A stretch of DNA of 42,921 bases from an uncultured bacterium (GTDB taxonomy: Bacteria; Verrucomicrobiota; Kiritimatiellia; RFP12; UBA1067), in NCBI GenBank assembly GCA_902770045.1, contig CACXRO010000007.1, positions 1 through 42,921 of the forward strand. Reading direction: 5' to 3'. The translations under genes and the position numbers were made by a program. Under the pieces are notes generated by a model, which searched no databases, was not told where the DNA came from, and saw nothing but the letters and a program-made list of their open reading frames with translations. Positions 25,224-33,501 of this stretch are shown piece by piece. The stretch's first letter is position 1; each line of letters starts with the position of its first letter.

Positions 25224-27770
25224 ATGTCGAAGAAACTGCTGATAGTAGAGTCGCCGGCGAAGGCGAAGACGATAGGAAAGTACCTTGGCGACGGGTTCGT
25301 GGTCAAGAGCTCGGTTGGCCACATCCGCGACCTGCCGAAGGAGAACGGCGCGATCAAGATCGAGGAGCGAGGCCCCGGCAAGTGGACTTTCGAGCCGCGG
25401 TACGTGGTCTCGGAGGGCAAGGAGAAGGTGGTGTCCGAGCTCAAGGCGGCCACGAAGAAGGCCGACGAGATCTACCTCGCGAGCGATCCCGACCGCGAGG
25501 GGGAGGCGATCGCCTGGCACCTGCGCGAGGTGCTCTCGCCCGTCGCCGATGGCAAGCCGTTCCTCCGCGTCACCTACAACGAGATCACCAAGAGCGCGGT
25601 GAAGAAGGCGGTGGAGTCGCCGCGCGACATCGACATGCCGCTCGTGGACGCGCAGCAGGCGCGGCGCATCCTCGACCGGCTCGTCGGCTACCGGATCTCG
25701 CCGCTCCTGTGGAAGAACATCAACTGCCCCAACAACCGCACGCTCTCGGCGGGACGGGTGCAGTCGGTGGCGCTGAGGCTGCTGGTGGAGCGCCAGCGCG
25801 AGATCGACGCGTTCAAGCCGGAGACGTACTTCCTGATGGGCGTGGAGGCGAAGAAGGACGGCGACGAGAAGACCTTCGCGGCGCGGCTCGCGCGGCTCGA
25901 CGGCGAGAAGCCGGAAGTGCGCGACCGCGACATGGCCAACCGCATCCTGCTCGACCTCGCCGGGGCGGCGCTCTCGGTGGAGGACGTCAAGTGCCAGCCG
26001 CGCGCGCGCCACGCGCTGCCGCCGTTCACCACCTCGACCCTGCAGCAGGCGGCCTCGAGCGTGCTCGGCTACTCGCCGGGCAAGACGATGAAGATCGCGC
26101 AGGCGCTCTACGAGCACGGCCTCATCACCTACATGCGCTCCGACTCGGTGAACGTCTCCCAGCAGGCGCGCGCCGCGGCGAAGGAGTTCATCGTCTCGAA
26201 CTACGGCGCGGAGTACTATCCCGAGAAGCCGAACTTCTACGCCGCGAAGGCCAAGGGCGGCGTCGAGGCGCAGGAGGCTCACGAGGCGATCAGGCCGACC
26301 GACGTCTCGCGGACGCCGCAGGCGTCCGGGCTCGAGGCCCAGGATCTGAAGCTCTACGACCTCGTGTGGCGGCGGTTCGTGGCCTCCCAGATGGCCGACG
26401 CGCGCACCACGGTGCGCTCGATCTCGCTCAAGGCGGTCAAGCCCGCGCTCGCCCACTCCTACCTCTTCACCGCCACGGCGACGGTGGTGGAGTTCGACGG
26501 CTTCCTCAAGGTCACCAAGCTCTCGCTGAAGAAGAAGACGAAGGACGGCGAGGACGACGAGGACAGCGACGAGGTGGCGTACCTCCCCGACGTGAAGGCA
26601 GGCGACCCGCTGCAGGCGGTGCGCTGGCTCTCGGAGGAGAAGCAGACCAAGGGACCGGCGCACTATTCCGAGGCGAGCCTCATCAAGGCGCTGGAGGAGA
26701 ACGGCGTGGGGCGTCCGTCCACCTACGCGGCGACGATCGAGACCCTGAAGCTGCGCGAGTACGCGAAGACCGAGAAGCGCAAGCTGGTGCCGCTCGAGCG
26801 CGGCAAGCTGGTGTGCGACTGGCTGGTGAAGAAGATGGACGACCTCTTCTCCGTGGGCTACACCGCCAAGATGGAGGCGGAGCTCGACCAGGTGGAGGAG
26901 AAGGGCGTCGCGATGGACGACATGCTCAGCGGCTTCTACGCGCGGCTGCTGAAGGAGATCAGCGACGCCTCCGAGCCGCCGCCGGACCGCGCGAAGTTCG
27001 ACGCCGTCTTCGCGCTGCTCGCGCAGGTGAAGGAGTGGAAGCCGGCGAAGAAGGTGGGCAAGCGCGTCTACGACGACCGCGCCTTCGTGGAGAGCGTGAA
27101 GGCCCAGGCGGAGGAGGGCACCCGGCCGCTCTCGATGCGCCAGCTGCAGTCGCTCGTACGCGTCGCCGCCTGGTACCACGACCAGATTCCGGACTGCGAG
27201 GCGCGCCTCGCCGCCGCGTCGCTGGCGCCGCAGAAGACCATGCAGTCCTTCGCCGACCAGGACCTGGTGAAGTACTGCTTCGAGAAGATGGACGGCATCC
27301 CCGAGCTGCAGAGCAACCGCTTCCTCGTCTCGGTGCGCGAGCAGGCCGTGCACGGCCGCGGCCTCACCCAGCGCCAGCTTTGGGTGGTCGCGCGCGCGAT
27401 CCTCGAGAAGGTCTCCGGCCGGCCCGACGAGGCGGAGATCCGCGCGCGGCTCTCGGACTTCGCCGACGCCGCGGTGTCCTCGCCCGCCGACGGCGTCGCC
27501 AGCGAGCTGCTCGAGATGCTCAAGGCGGTCAAGGTGTTCCGTCCGCCCACCCGCTTCGGCAAGCGGGTGTACGACGACAGGACCTTCTACAAGTCGCTCA
27601 CCGAGCAGTACGCGCGCCGCCACGTGCTCTCCGACCGCCAGGTCTCGGCGCTCAAGCGGATCATCAGGGCCTACCGCGACCAGATCCCCGACTACGAGGC
27701 GAAGAAGGAGAAGCTGGGGCTGGAGTCGAAGGGCAAGGGGGACAAGGAAGGTGGCGACGGCGCCGAATAG
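25224..27770 (+). CDS. topA: DNA topoisomerase I with unusual C-terminal repeats
   Basis: An 848-residue type IA topoisomerase that relaxes negative supercoils. The Toprim domain starts at KKLLIVESPAKAKTIGKYLG and includes SDPDREGEAIAWHL; the catalytic tyrosine is Y303 in LITYMRSDSVNV; GVGRPSTYA is also conserved. The usual C-terminal Cys4 zinc ribbons are missing. In their place, from about residue 590, are two clear copies and one degenerate copy of a 65-70 residue unit: GKRVYDDRAFVESVK and GKRVYDDRTFYKSLTEQ, each followed by a helix ending in DQIPD. These may be alternative DNA-binding or protein-contact modules. The Xer gene starts 20 bases before its stop. Confidence 0.95.
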   Translation: MSKKLLIVESPAKAKTIGKYLGDGFVVKSSVGHIRDLPKENGAIKIEERGPGKWTFEPRYVVSEGKEKVVSELKAATKKADEIYLASDPDREGEAIAWHLREVLSPVADGKPFLRVTYNEITKSAVKKAVESPRDIDMPLVDAQQARRILDRLVGYRISPLLWKNINCPNNRTLSAGRVQSVALRLLVERQREIDAFKPETYFLMGVEAKKDGDEKTFAARLARLDGEKPEVRDRDMANRILLDLAGAALSVEDVKCQPRARHALPPFTTSTLQQAASSVLGYSPGKTMKIAQALYEHGLITYMRSDSVNVSQQARAAAKEFIVSNYGAEYYPEKPNFYAAKAKGGVEAQEAHEAIRPTDVSRTPQASGLEAQDLKLYDLVWRRFVASQMADARTTVRSISLKAVKPALAHSYLFTATATVVEFDGFLKVTKLSLKKKTKDGEDDEDSDEVAYLPDVKAGDPLQAVRWLSEEKQTKGPAHYSEASLIKALEENGVGRPSTYAATIETLKLREYAKTEKRKLVPLERGKLVCDWLVKKMDDLFSVGYTAKMEAELDQVEEKGVAMDDMLSGFYARLLKEISDASEPPPDRAKFDAVFALLAQVKEWKPAKKVGKRVYDDRAFVESVKAQAEEGTRPLSMRQLQSLVRVAAWYHDQIPDCEARLAAASLAPQKTMQSFADQDLVKYCFEKMDGIPELQSNRFLVSVREQAVHGRGLTQRQLWVVARAILEKVSGRPDEAEIRARLSDFADAAVSSPADGVASELLEMLKAVKVFRPPTRFGKRVYDDRTFYKSLTEQYARRHVLSDRQVSALKRIIRAYRDQIPDYEAKKEKLGLESKGKGDKEGGDGAE

Positions 27771-28701
27771 GTTCCTCTCCGGCGATCCGCTCGCGCAGCG
27801 GTTCTCGGAGCACCTCCACGCGGAGCGCAACGCCTCCGCGAACACCCGCGTAGGCTACATGATGGACCTCGGCCAGCTCGCGACCTCGGCCTGGGGCGAG
27901 GCCGCGGAGCCGCCGTTCCCGTGGGCGGAGCTCGGCGAGGCGCGCGCCCGCGCTTTTCTGCTGGAGCTCTCGAAGTCCGGCGAGGCGGCGTCGTCCGTCC
28001 GCCGCAAGCTCGCCGCCGCGCGCACCTTCTACCGCTACCTCCAGGGCGCGGGGCTGGTGGCCGCGAACCCGTTTTCGTACCTGCGCGGGCCGAAGGCGAG
28101 CCACGCCCTGCCGAAGACGCTCTCGCCGTCCGAGGTGGCCAGGTTCCTCGAGCAGCCGGCGAAGGACCGCGCCGCCGGAATCGTCGGCGAGGAGACGGCG
28201 CTCCGCGACGCCGCGCTCTTCGAGGCGCTCTACTCCACCGGCTGCCGCATCGGCGAGATGACCGGCGCGGACTGGGGCGACGCCGACCTCGAGCGCGGCA
28301 CGATGGTGGTGACCGGAAAGGGGGCCAAGGACCGGCTGGTGATCCTGGGCGGGCCTGCCCGCCAGGCGCTCGGCCGGCTCAGGGACGCGCTTGCCGTCCG
28401 CGGCGCGGAGCTCGTCGCGCGCGACGCGCCGATCTTCCTCTCCGCCCGCGGCGCCAGGCTCTCGCCGCGCGAGGCGCAGCGGACGATGAAGCGCTACCTC
28501 GCCGAGGCGGGCCTGCCGACCGACCTGACCCCGCACAAGCTCAGGCACAGCTTCGCCACGCACCTCCTGGACGGCGGGGCGGACCTTCGGAGCGTCCAGG
28601 AGATGCTCGGCCACGCGTCACTCTCGACGACGCAGATCTACACCCATGTCTCGGTGGAGCGGCTCAAGGACGCCGTCGCCGCCGCGCATCCGCGGGGATA
28701 G
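27751..28701 (+). CDS. XerC/XerD-type tyrosine recombinase
   Basis: A 316-residue tyrosine recombinase of the Xer kind, which resolves chromosome dimers at dif. The N-terminal SAM-like core-binding domain covers about 1-115. Catalytic residues: R166 in STGCRIGEM, K in GKGAKDR, HKLRHSFATHLL with the second arginine, LGHASLSTTQ, and the nucleophile Y297 in IYTHV. It begins with GTG inside the topA end, so translation is coupled. With no phage genes nearby and topA as a neighbour, a housekeeping role is more likely than integration. XerC and XerD cannot be told apart here. Confidence 0.9.
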   Translation: MATAPNRFLSGDPLAQRFSEHLHAERNASANTRVGYMMDLGQLATSAWGEAAEPPFPWAELGEARARAFLLELSKSGEAASSVRRKLAAARTFYRYLQGAGLVAANPFSYLRGPKASHALPKTLSPSEVARFLEQPAKDRAAGIVGEETALRDAALFEALYSTGCRIGEMTGADWGDADLERGTMVVTGKGAKDRLVILGGPARQALGRLRDALAVRGAELVARDAPIFLSARGARLSPREAQRTMKRYLAEAGLPTDLTPHKLRHSFATHLLDGGADLRSVQEMLGHASLSTTQIYTHVSVERLKDAVAAAHPRG

Positions 28702-28716
28702 GGGGAACATCCGGCG

Positions 28717-29562
28717 ATGACCACGAAAGGCGAGAACATGGTGCGCGCGGCGCTTTTGGGCGTTTCGCTCCTCGCGCTCGTCTACGGCTTCAGGGAGCTG
28801 ATCTTCGTGCACGCGCCGTTCGTGTTCTCCGACCCGCTCGAGGACATGTCCTTCGGCTGGTACGTGCCGCTCTTCTCAGCCTACGTGGTCTGGCGCGAGC
28901 GCCGCGAGCTCATGGCCTCGCTCGGCGAGCCGAGCCTCGCCGGGCTTGCGGCGGCACTCGCCGCGCTCTTCGTGGGCTTCCTCGGCGTCCGCGGGGTGCA
29001 GATCCGGCTCGAGATCGCCGCCTTCGCCGCGCTGCTCGTGGCGGTGCCCTGGGCGATGTACGGCCGCCGCACCGCCGCGCGGCTTGCGTTCCCCGCGGCG
29101 TTCCTGCTCTTCTGCATTCCGCTTGCGACCTTCCTCGACGTCGTGACCGTGCACCTCCGGCTCCTGGCCAGCGCCGTCGCCGCGGCGATCCTGCATGGCG
29201 TCGGCGCCGGGGTGGAGCGCGTCGGCACCACGATCACCACATCCGGCGGCTTCGCGATCGACGTCGCCGCGCCGTGCGCAGGGCTGCGGTCGATCTTCGC
29301 GCTCCTCGCGCTCGCGGCCGGCTACGGATACTTCGCGCTCGGCGGCTGGTGGCGTCGCGCGGCGCTCTTCGCGCTCGCGGTGCCGATCGCCGTCGTCGGC
29401 AACATCGCGCGCGTGCTGATGATCTGCCTCGTCGGCACCTGGTGCTCGCCGTCCTTCGCGACCGGCTTCTACCACGACTACTCCGGCTACGTCGTCTTCC
29501 TCGTCGCCATCGCGATGATGGTGGGCTGCGCCGAGCTGCTGCGCGGAAGGAGGCGGAAATGA
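28717..29562 (+). CDS. Exosortase
   Basis: A 281-residue membrane protein of the exosortase family, the transpeptidase-like enzyme that handles PEP-CTERM proteins. About eight hydrophobic helices are seen. The catalytic set is present: C187 in APCAGLRS, R232 in VVGNIARVLMI and H253 in FYHDYSGY. The usual box is CSGLRS, so CAGLRS is a small variant. An ATG at 28738 with AAAGGCGAG before it is an alternative start. The stop overlaps the EpsI-like gene (ATGA). Its substrate may include the PEP-CTERM protein at 1984-2604 and others elsewhere in the genome. Confidence 0.93.
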   Translation: MTTKGENMVRAALLGVSLLALVYGFRELIFVHAPFVFSDPLEDMSFGWYVPLFSAYVVWRERRELMASLGEPSLAGLAAALAALFVGFLGVRGVQIRLEIAAFAALLVAVPWAMYGRRTAARLAFPAAFLLFCIPLATFLDVVTVHLRLLASAVAAAILHGVGAGVERVGTTITTSGGFAIDVAAPCAGLRSIFALLALAAGYGYFALGGWWRRAALFALAVPIAVVGNIARVLMICLVGTWCSPSFATGFYHDYSGYVVFLVAIAMMVGCAELLRGRRRK

Positions 29563-30155
29563 GCGCCCCGCGCCTGCTGGTCCCGTCCCTCGCCGCCGCC
29601 GCGGTGGTCGCGACGATGGTCGCGCAGACCTCGCTGCCGCCGCCGGAGGCCGCCGCTGATCCAGTGGTGCGGCTCGGCGACGTCGCCGGCTGCGTCGCCG
29701 AGGACTCCGCCGCGACCGACGTCGAGCTCGGCGCGCTGCCGCCAGACACCCGCGTCCTGCGGCGCGTCTACTTCGGGCCCGGCGGCGCGCGGCACGTGGT
29801 GACCGCGGTCGTCGGCGGGCGCACCAAGAGCTCGATCCACCGTCCCGAGCTCTGCCTGCCGGCGCAGGGCTACCTCATGCGCGATCCGCGCGGCGCTGAG
29901 TTCGCCGGCGTCCCCTGGCGGCTCATGCGGATCGAGCGCGGCTCGGTGGCCGAGCCGCTGCGCTTCGCCTACACCTTCTTCAACCAGGACGGCCGCCGCA
30001 CCGCCTCCCACGTCGAGCGCATCCTGACCGACGTCTGGGACCGCTCGGTGCGCTCGCGGATCGACCGCTGGGTGATGCTGACCGTCAATTCCTCGGGCTG
30101 CGGCGAAGACGGCTTCGGCGAGTTCCTCGCAGCGCTGAAAGGAGCGATCGAATGA
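29559..30155 (+). CDS. EpsI-like exosortase-associated protein
   Basis: A 198-residue protein with an N-terminal signal or anchor helix (LLVPSLAAAAVVATMVA) and the exosortase-associated EpsI domain. Its signature is seen as SSIHRPELCLPAQGY at about residues 89-103. In other genomes this domain follows or is fused to exosortase; its biochemical role is not settled. The start and stop both overlap the neighbours by four bases (ATGA), so it sits in the middle of a coupled exosortase-EpsI-WecA-NagA operon. Confidence 0.9.
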   Translation: MSAPRLLVPSLAAAAVVATMVAQTSLPPPEAAADPVVRLGDVAGCVAEDSAATDVELGALPPDTRVLRRVYFGPGGARHVVTAVVGGRTKSSIHRPELCLPAQGYLMRDPRGAEFAGVPWRLMRIERGSVAEPLRFAYTFFNQDGRRTASHVERILTDVWDRSVRSRIDRWVMLTVNSSGCGEDGFGEFLAALKGAIE

Positions 30156-32065
30156 CAGCGAGAATCCTGCCCTACGTAGTGCCGTTCCTCGGCGCGCTGG
30201 TCCTGACGCTGGTCCTCACCCCGATCGTGCGCGGGGTCAACCGCCGGCTTGGGATGGTCGACCGGCCGGGCGGCCGCCGGATCAACCGGACGCCCGTTCC
30301 GCGCGGCGGCGGCGTGGCGCTCTTCTTCGGCATTGCCGTCTCCTATTCGCTCTTTCTCCTCCTCTCCGGCCACCAGCCGCTCGGCCCGGTGCCTACGTAC
30401 GTGTTCTGTCGGCTCTCGGCGCTTGCCGCGCTGTCGATGGCGATCGGGCTTGCGGACGACAAGTGGTCGCTTCCGCCGCTCGCGAAGCTCGCCGGGCAGC
30501 TGGTGGTGGGACTGCTGGTCTGGCTCTGGGCGGGGCTCGGATTCACCGACCTCTGGCCGTCAATCCCCGCGCCGGTCGACTGCGTCCTCACCGTCTTCTG
30601 GGTGGTCGGGGCGATGAACGCGTTCAACCTGATCGACGGGCTGGACGGGCTCGCGAGCGGGCTGGCGCTGATCGCGGTGGTCGGCATGGCGGGCGGGCTC
30701 TTCTTCGTGCGCTGCACCGCGCAGGTCACGCTCTACGCCGCCGTCGCCGGCGGGCTCCTCGGATTCCTGCGCTACAACTACAACCCCGCGAGCGTGTTCC
30801 TCGGCGACTCCGGCTCGATGCTGATCGGCTACATCATCGCGGTGCTGCCGCTCTGCTCACACGTGCAGAACTCGCTGCTCGTCTCGGTCGGCGTTCCGCT
30901 GCTGGCGATGGGGGTGCCGATCTTCGACACCTCGCTCGCCATCCTGCGCCGCGCGCTGCGGCGGATGCTCCTGCGGAATCCGGTCTCGCGGCTCGCGGCC
31001 GGCGTAACCTCGGCGGACTCCGACCACATCCACCACCGAATCCTCCGGGCGATGGGGCTGAACCAGCGCAAGGCGGCGTGGACGCTCTACGCGATCGCCA
31101 TCTTCCTGGTGGCGGTCGGGCTGGTGGCGGCCTCGCTCCGCTCGCGCGCGGCCGGGCTCTGGCTCGCCGCCTTCGCCGCGGCCACGGTGATCGTCTTCCG
31201 CGACATGGCGCGCGTGGAGTTCTTCGACGCCGGAATGCTGCTGAGCCGAGCCGCCCATGCGCGCGACTCGGCGAGCCGCCGCCGCCGCGCCAGGTTCGCG
31301 GTGCCGTTCTACCTCGCCGCCGACATCTGCGTGCTCGTCGTCTCGTTCGTGGTCCTCAACTACGCGCTCCAGCTGCCGCACACGCTCGCCCACGTCCGCG
31401 TGGCGCTGCCGATCACCGTCGCCGCCTCGTTCGCCGCGCTCGTGTTCATGCGCACCTACGTCACCGTCTGGTCGCGCGCGATGCCGTCCAACTACGCGCG
31501 GCTCTTCCTCGCCTGCGCCGGCGGCTCGCTCGCGGGGTCGGTTGCGGTCTACTACATCGCGCCCGGGGCCGACGGCGACATGCTCTTCGCCTTCGCGTCC
31601 GGATACGCGCTGCTCACCTTCCTCGGCACGCTCTCCGTCCGCGTGGTGCGCATGCTGGCGCGGGACTTCTTCTACGCGCTCGACTGCGGCCGGCTCGTCG
31701 CCCGCAAGGACGTCTCGCGGGTGCTCGTATACGGCTCGGGCCTCCGCTACCGCGCCTTCCGCCGCGAGCTCGTGCGCCGCACCGCCGAGAACAACCGCAT
31801 CATCGTCGGCATCGTCGACGACGATATCCTCCTGCGCGGGCACTACATCGGCGGGCTCCGGGTCTGGGGCACGCTCGCCCAGGCGCCGGACATCATCAAC
31901 CGGCTCAACGCCGATACCTTCGTGATCGCCTGCGAACTGAGCGACGAGCGCCTCAACGTCGTGCGCCGCCTGCTCGCCCCGACCGGCGTCGCCATTTCCC
32001 GCTTCACCTTCGGCGAAGAGCCGATCCAGCCAATAAGCGAAACAAGAAAGGACAGCGAAAAATGA
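30152..32065 (+). CDS. WecA-like undecaprenyl-phosphate sugar-1-phosphate transferase fused to a second membrane/Rossmann-like module
   Basis: A 637-residue membrane protein. Residues about 1-345 are a WecA/MraY-type glycan initiator: NRTPVPRGGGVALF, GLADDKWSL, NLIDGLDGLASG (about 158-170), FLGDSGSML and the HIHH loop near 292, which together transfer a sugar phosphate to undecaprenyl phosphate. The second half has four more helices (about 380-510) and a cytoplasmic domain starting VLVYGSGLRYRAFRREL, like the N-terminal part of CapD/WbpM-type proteins. No SDR catalytic domain follows, so that half may be regulatory. Such a fusion in an exosortase operon suggests it primes an exopolysaccharide needed for PEP-CTERM sorting. 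Confidence 0.85.
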   Translation: MTARILPYVVPFLGALVLTLVLTPIVRGVNRRLGMVDRPGGRRINRTPVPRGGGVALFFGIAVSYSLFLLLSGHQPLGPVPTYVFCRLSALAALSMAIGLADDKWSLPPLAKLAGQLVVGLLVWLWAGLGFTDLWPSIPAPVDCVLTVFWVVGAMNAFNLIDGLDGLASGLALIAVVGMAGGLFFVRCTAQVTLYAAVAGGLLGFLRYNYNPASVFLGDSGSMLIGYIIAVLPLCSHVQNSLLVSVGVPLLAMGVPIFDTSLAILRRALRRMLLRNPVSRLAAGVTSADSDHIHHRILRAMGLNQRKAAWTLYAIAIFLVAVGLVAASLRSRAAGLWLAAFAAATVIVFRDMARVEFFDAGMLLSRAAHARDSASRRRRARFAVPFYLAADICVLVVSFVVLNYALQLPHTLAHVRVALPITVAASFAALVFMRTYVTVWSRAMPSNYARLFLACAGGSLAGSVAVYYIAPGADGDMLFAFASGYALLTFLGTLSVRVVRMLARDFFYALDCGRLVARKDVSRVLVYGSGLRYRAFRRELVRRTAENNRIIVGIVDDDILLRGHYIGGLRVWGTLAQAPDIINRLNADTFVIACELSDERLNVVRRLLAPTGVAISRFTFGEEPIQPISETRKDSEK

Positions 32066-33222
32066 AGACCACCATCGTCAATGCCCACGTCGTCTCCCCC
32101 GGTGTCGACCTCGAGAACGCGGTCGTCGTCGTCGAGGACGGGCGGATCAAGTCCGTCAGGAAGGGCCCCGCGTCCGCGAAGGCGGACAAGAACAACACCG
32201 TCGTCGACGTGCGCGGGCAGTACCTGATGCCCGGCTTCATCGACGTCCATACCCACGGCGCGCTCGGCTACGACTTCTGCGACGCGGACGAGAAGGCCGT
32301 CTTCGAGTTCGCCAGGGCGAAGCTCCAGGAGGGCGTGACGACCGTTCTCCCCACCACGCTCACCGTCTCGCACGGCGAGCTCGTCAAGGCCGCGAAGAAC
32401 GCCAAGAAGTACGCCGATGCGGGCATGCCCTACGCGAAGGTGCCGGCCATCCACCTCGAGGGGCCGTTCATCAACGTCAAGTGCTGCGGCGCCCAGAACC
32501 CGAAGTACGTGCGCAAGCCCGACATCAAGGAGGTCAAGGCGATCGCCAAGGTCTACCCGGTGAAGCTCATCTCCTACGCGGTCGAGTCCGAGGGCGGCGC
32601 CAAGTTCGCCAAGGAGTGCTTCAAGGCCGGCGTGGTGCCGAGCTGCGGGCACACCGGCGCCAAGTTCGCCGACCTCAAGCCGGCTTACAGGAACGGCCTC
32701 AGGCACATGACCCACTTCTGCAACCAGATGACCCCGCTCCACCACCGCGAGATCGGCATGGTCGGCGCCGGGTTCCTGGTCGAGGACCTCAACACCGAGG
32801 TCATCTGCGACAAGATCCACCTCTGCCCCGACATGCTCCGGCTCATCTTCACCCGCCGCAGCCTCGAGCACATCCAGATGATCACCGACTCGCTCCGCTG
32901 CTCGCACTGCAAGGACGGCTACGCGTTCGAGATGGGCGGGCTCAAGGTGCTGCTCAAGAACGGCGAGGCGCGCCTCGTCGAGGGCGGCAACCTCGCCGGG
33001 TCCACGCTCTGGATGGGGATGGGGCTCAAGAACGTCCACGACGTCACCGGCATCCCGCTCAAGGACCTCGTCCGCTGCACCTCCTGGAACCAGGCGATCG
33101 AGCTTGGCTGGGGCAAGGACCTCGGCAAGGTCGAGAAGGGGTATGTCGCCGATCTCGTGGTGATCAACCCGCGGAGCTGGAAGCCGTCGGCCGTCTTCGT
33201 TGACGGTATCCAGAAGATTTGA
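32062..33222 (+). CDS. nagA: N-acetylglucosamine-6-phosphate deacetylase
   Basis: A 386-residue amidohydrolase that removes acetate from N-acetylglucosamine 6-phosphate during amino-sugar use or cell-wall recycling. Metal and active-site segments seen: PGFIDVHTHG, IHLEGPF, CGHTGA and MITDSL, where the aspartate is the catalytic base in this family. The ATG overlaps the stop of the WecA fusion (ATGA). Its stop codon is part of the extended -10 box for the tRNA gene. Placing nagA behind a glycan-initiating transferase suggests it adjusts the amino-sugar supply for that pathway, which is inference. Confidence 0.9.
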   Translation: MKTTIVNAHVVSPGVDLENAVVVVEDGRIKSVRKGPASAKADKNNTVVDVRGQYLMPGFIDVHTHGALGYDFCDADEKAVFEFARAKLQEGVTTVLPTTLTVSHGELVKAAKNAKKYADAGMPYAKVPAIHLEGPFINVKCCGAQNPKYVRKPDIKEVKAIAKVYPVKLISYAVESEGGAKFAKECFKAGVVPSCGHTGAKFADLKPAYRNGLRHMTHFCNQMTPLHHREIGMVGAGFLVEDLNTEVICDKIHLCPDMLRLIFTRRSLEHIQMITDSLRCSHCKDGYAFEMGGLKVLLKNGEARLVEGGNLAGSTLWMGMGLKNVHDVTGIPLKDLVRCTSWNQAIELGWGKDLGKVEKGYVADLVVINPRSWKPSAVFVDGIQKI

Positions 33223-33232
33223 TATACTACGC
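33220..33232 (+). promoter_or_regulatory. Extended -10 promoter of tRNA-Ser
   Basis: TGATATACT followed by ACGC overlaps the TGA stop of nagA. The predicted start near 33235 is 36 bases before the mature tRNA. Confidence 0.65.
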
Positions 33233-33241
33233 ACAATTCAC

Positions 33242-33263
33242 GGCCCCGAGTCTCTTCGGGGCC
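33242..33263 (+). other. Hairpin in the tRNA-Ser 5' leader
   Basis: GGCCCCGA and TCGGGGCC form a perfect 8-bp stem with a 6-base loop. It lies between the predicted transcription start and the tRNA. No U-tract follows, so it is more likely a processing or leader structure than a terminator. Confidence 0.5.
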
Positions 33264-33270
33264 CGGTGCA

Positions 33271-33364
33271 GGAGGGATGGCCGAGTGGCTGAAGGCAACG
33301 GTTTGCTAAATCGTCATACGGACTAATCTTCGTATCGGGGGTTCGAATCCCCCTCCCTCCGCCA
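33271..33364 (+). tRNA. tRNA-Ser (anticodon GCU)
   Basis: A class II tRNA with acceptor arms GGAGGGA and TCCCTCC, discriminator G and encoded CCA. The anticodon loop TTGCTAA has GCT in the centre, reading AGC and AGU. The long variable arm (ATACG paired with CGTAT) is typical of serine tRNAs, and GGTTCGAATCC forms the T arm. Confidence 0.97.
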
Positions 33365-33384
33365 ATTTTGCAGTTGAGTTCTTA

Positions 33385-33404
33385 ACACACGGATTTGTTC
33401 GCGA
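33385..33404. repeat. Second copy of the ACACACGGATTTG repeat arm
   Basis: This 20-base stretch is identical to 10805-10824. Here the partner arm is absent, so it is a half-element. It lies between the tRNA and the TPR gene promoter. Confidence 0.65.
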
Positions 33405-33484
33405 TGCGTACATGAATTTCCTCGTTCACTGGTTGTTGGTTACTGGCTGCTGAGACACTTCGCGCGAAGCGCGCGTCACGAATA

Positions 33485-33497
33485 TGGTATAATACGC
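33485..33497 (+). promoter_or_regulatory. Extended -10 promoter with ACGC, TPR gene
   Basis: TGGTATAAT followed by ACGC; the ATG starts 8 bases after the -10 box (predicted leaderless). CACGAATA precedes it, as at 10965. Confidence 0.7.
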
Positions 33498-33501
33498 AAA
33501 A

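Noticed and set aside
24327-27845. 1172-codon minus-strand open frame over topA
   Set aside because: Shadow of topA and the pseudouridine synthase; no domain recognised, composition artefactual.
27751-28701. Tyrosine recombinase as integrase of a mobile island
   Set aside because: It is coupled to topA, of normal Xer length, and no phage or plasmid genes or att duplications are beside it.
33242-33263. Rho-independent terminator of the nagA operon
   Set aside because: The stem is strong but no U-rich tract follows, and the tRNA begins 8 bases later.
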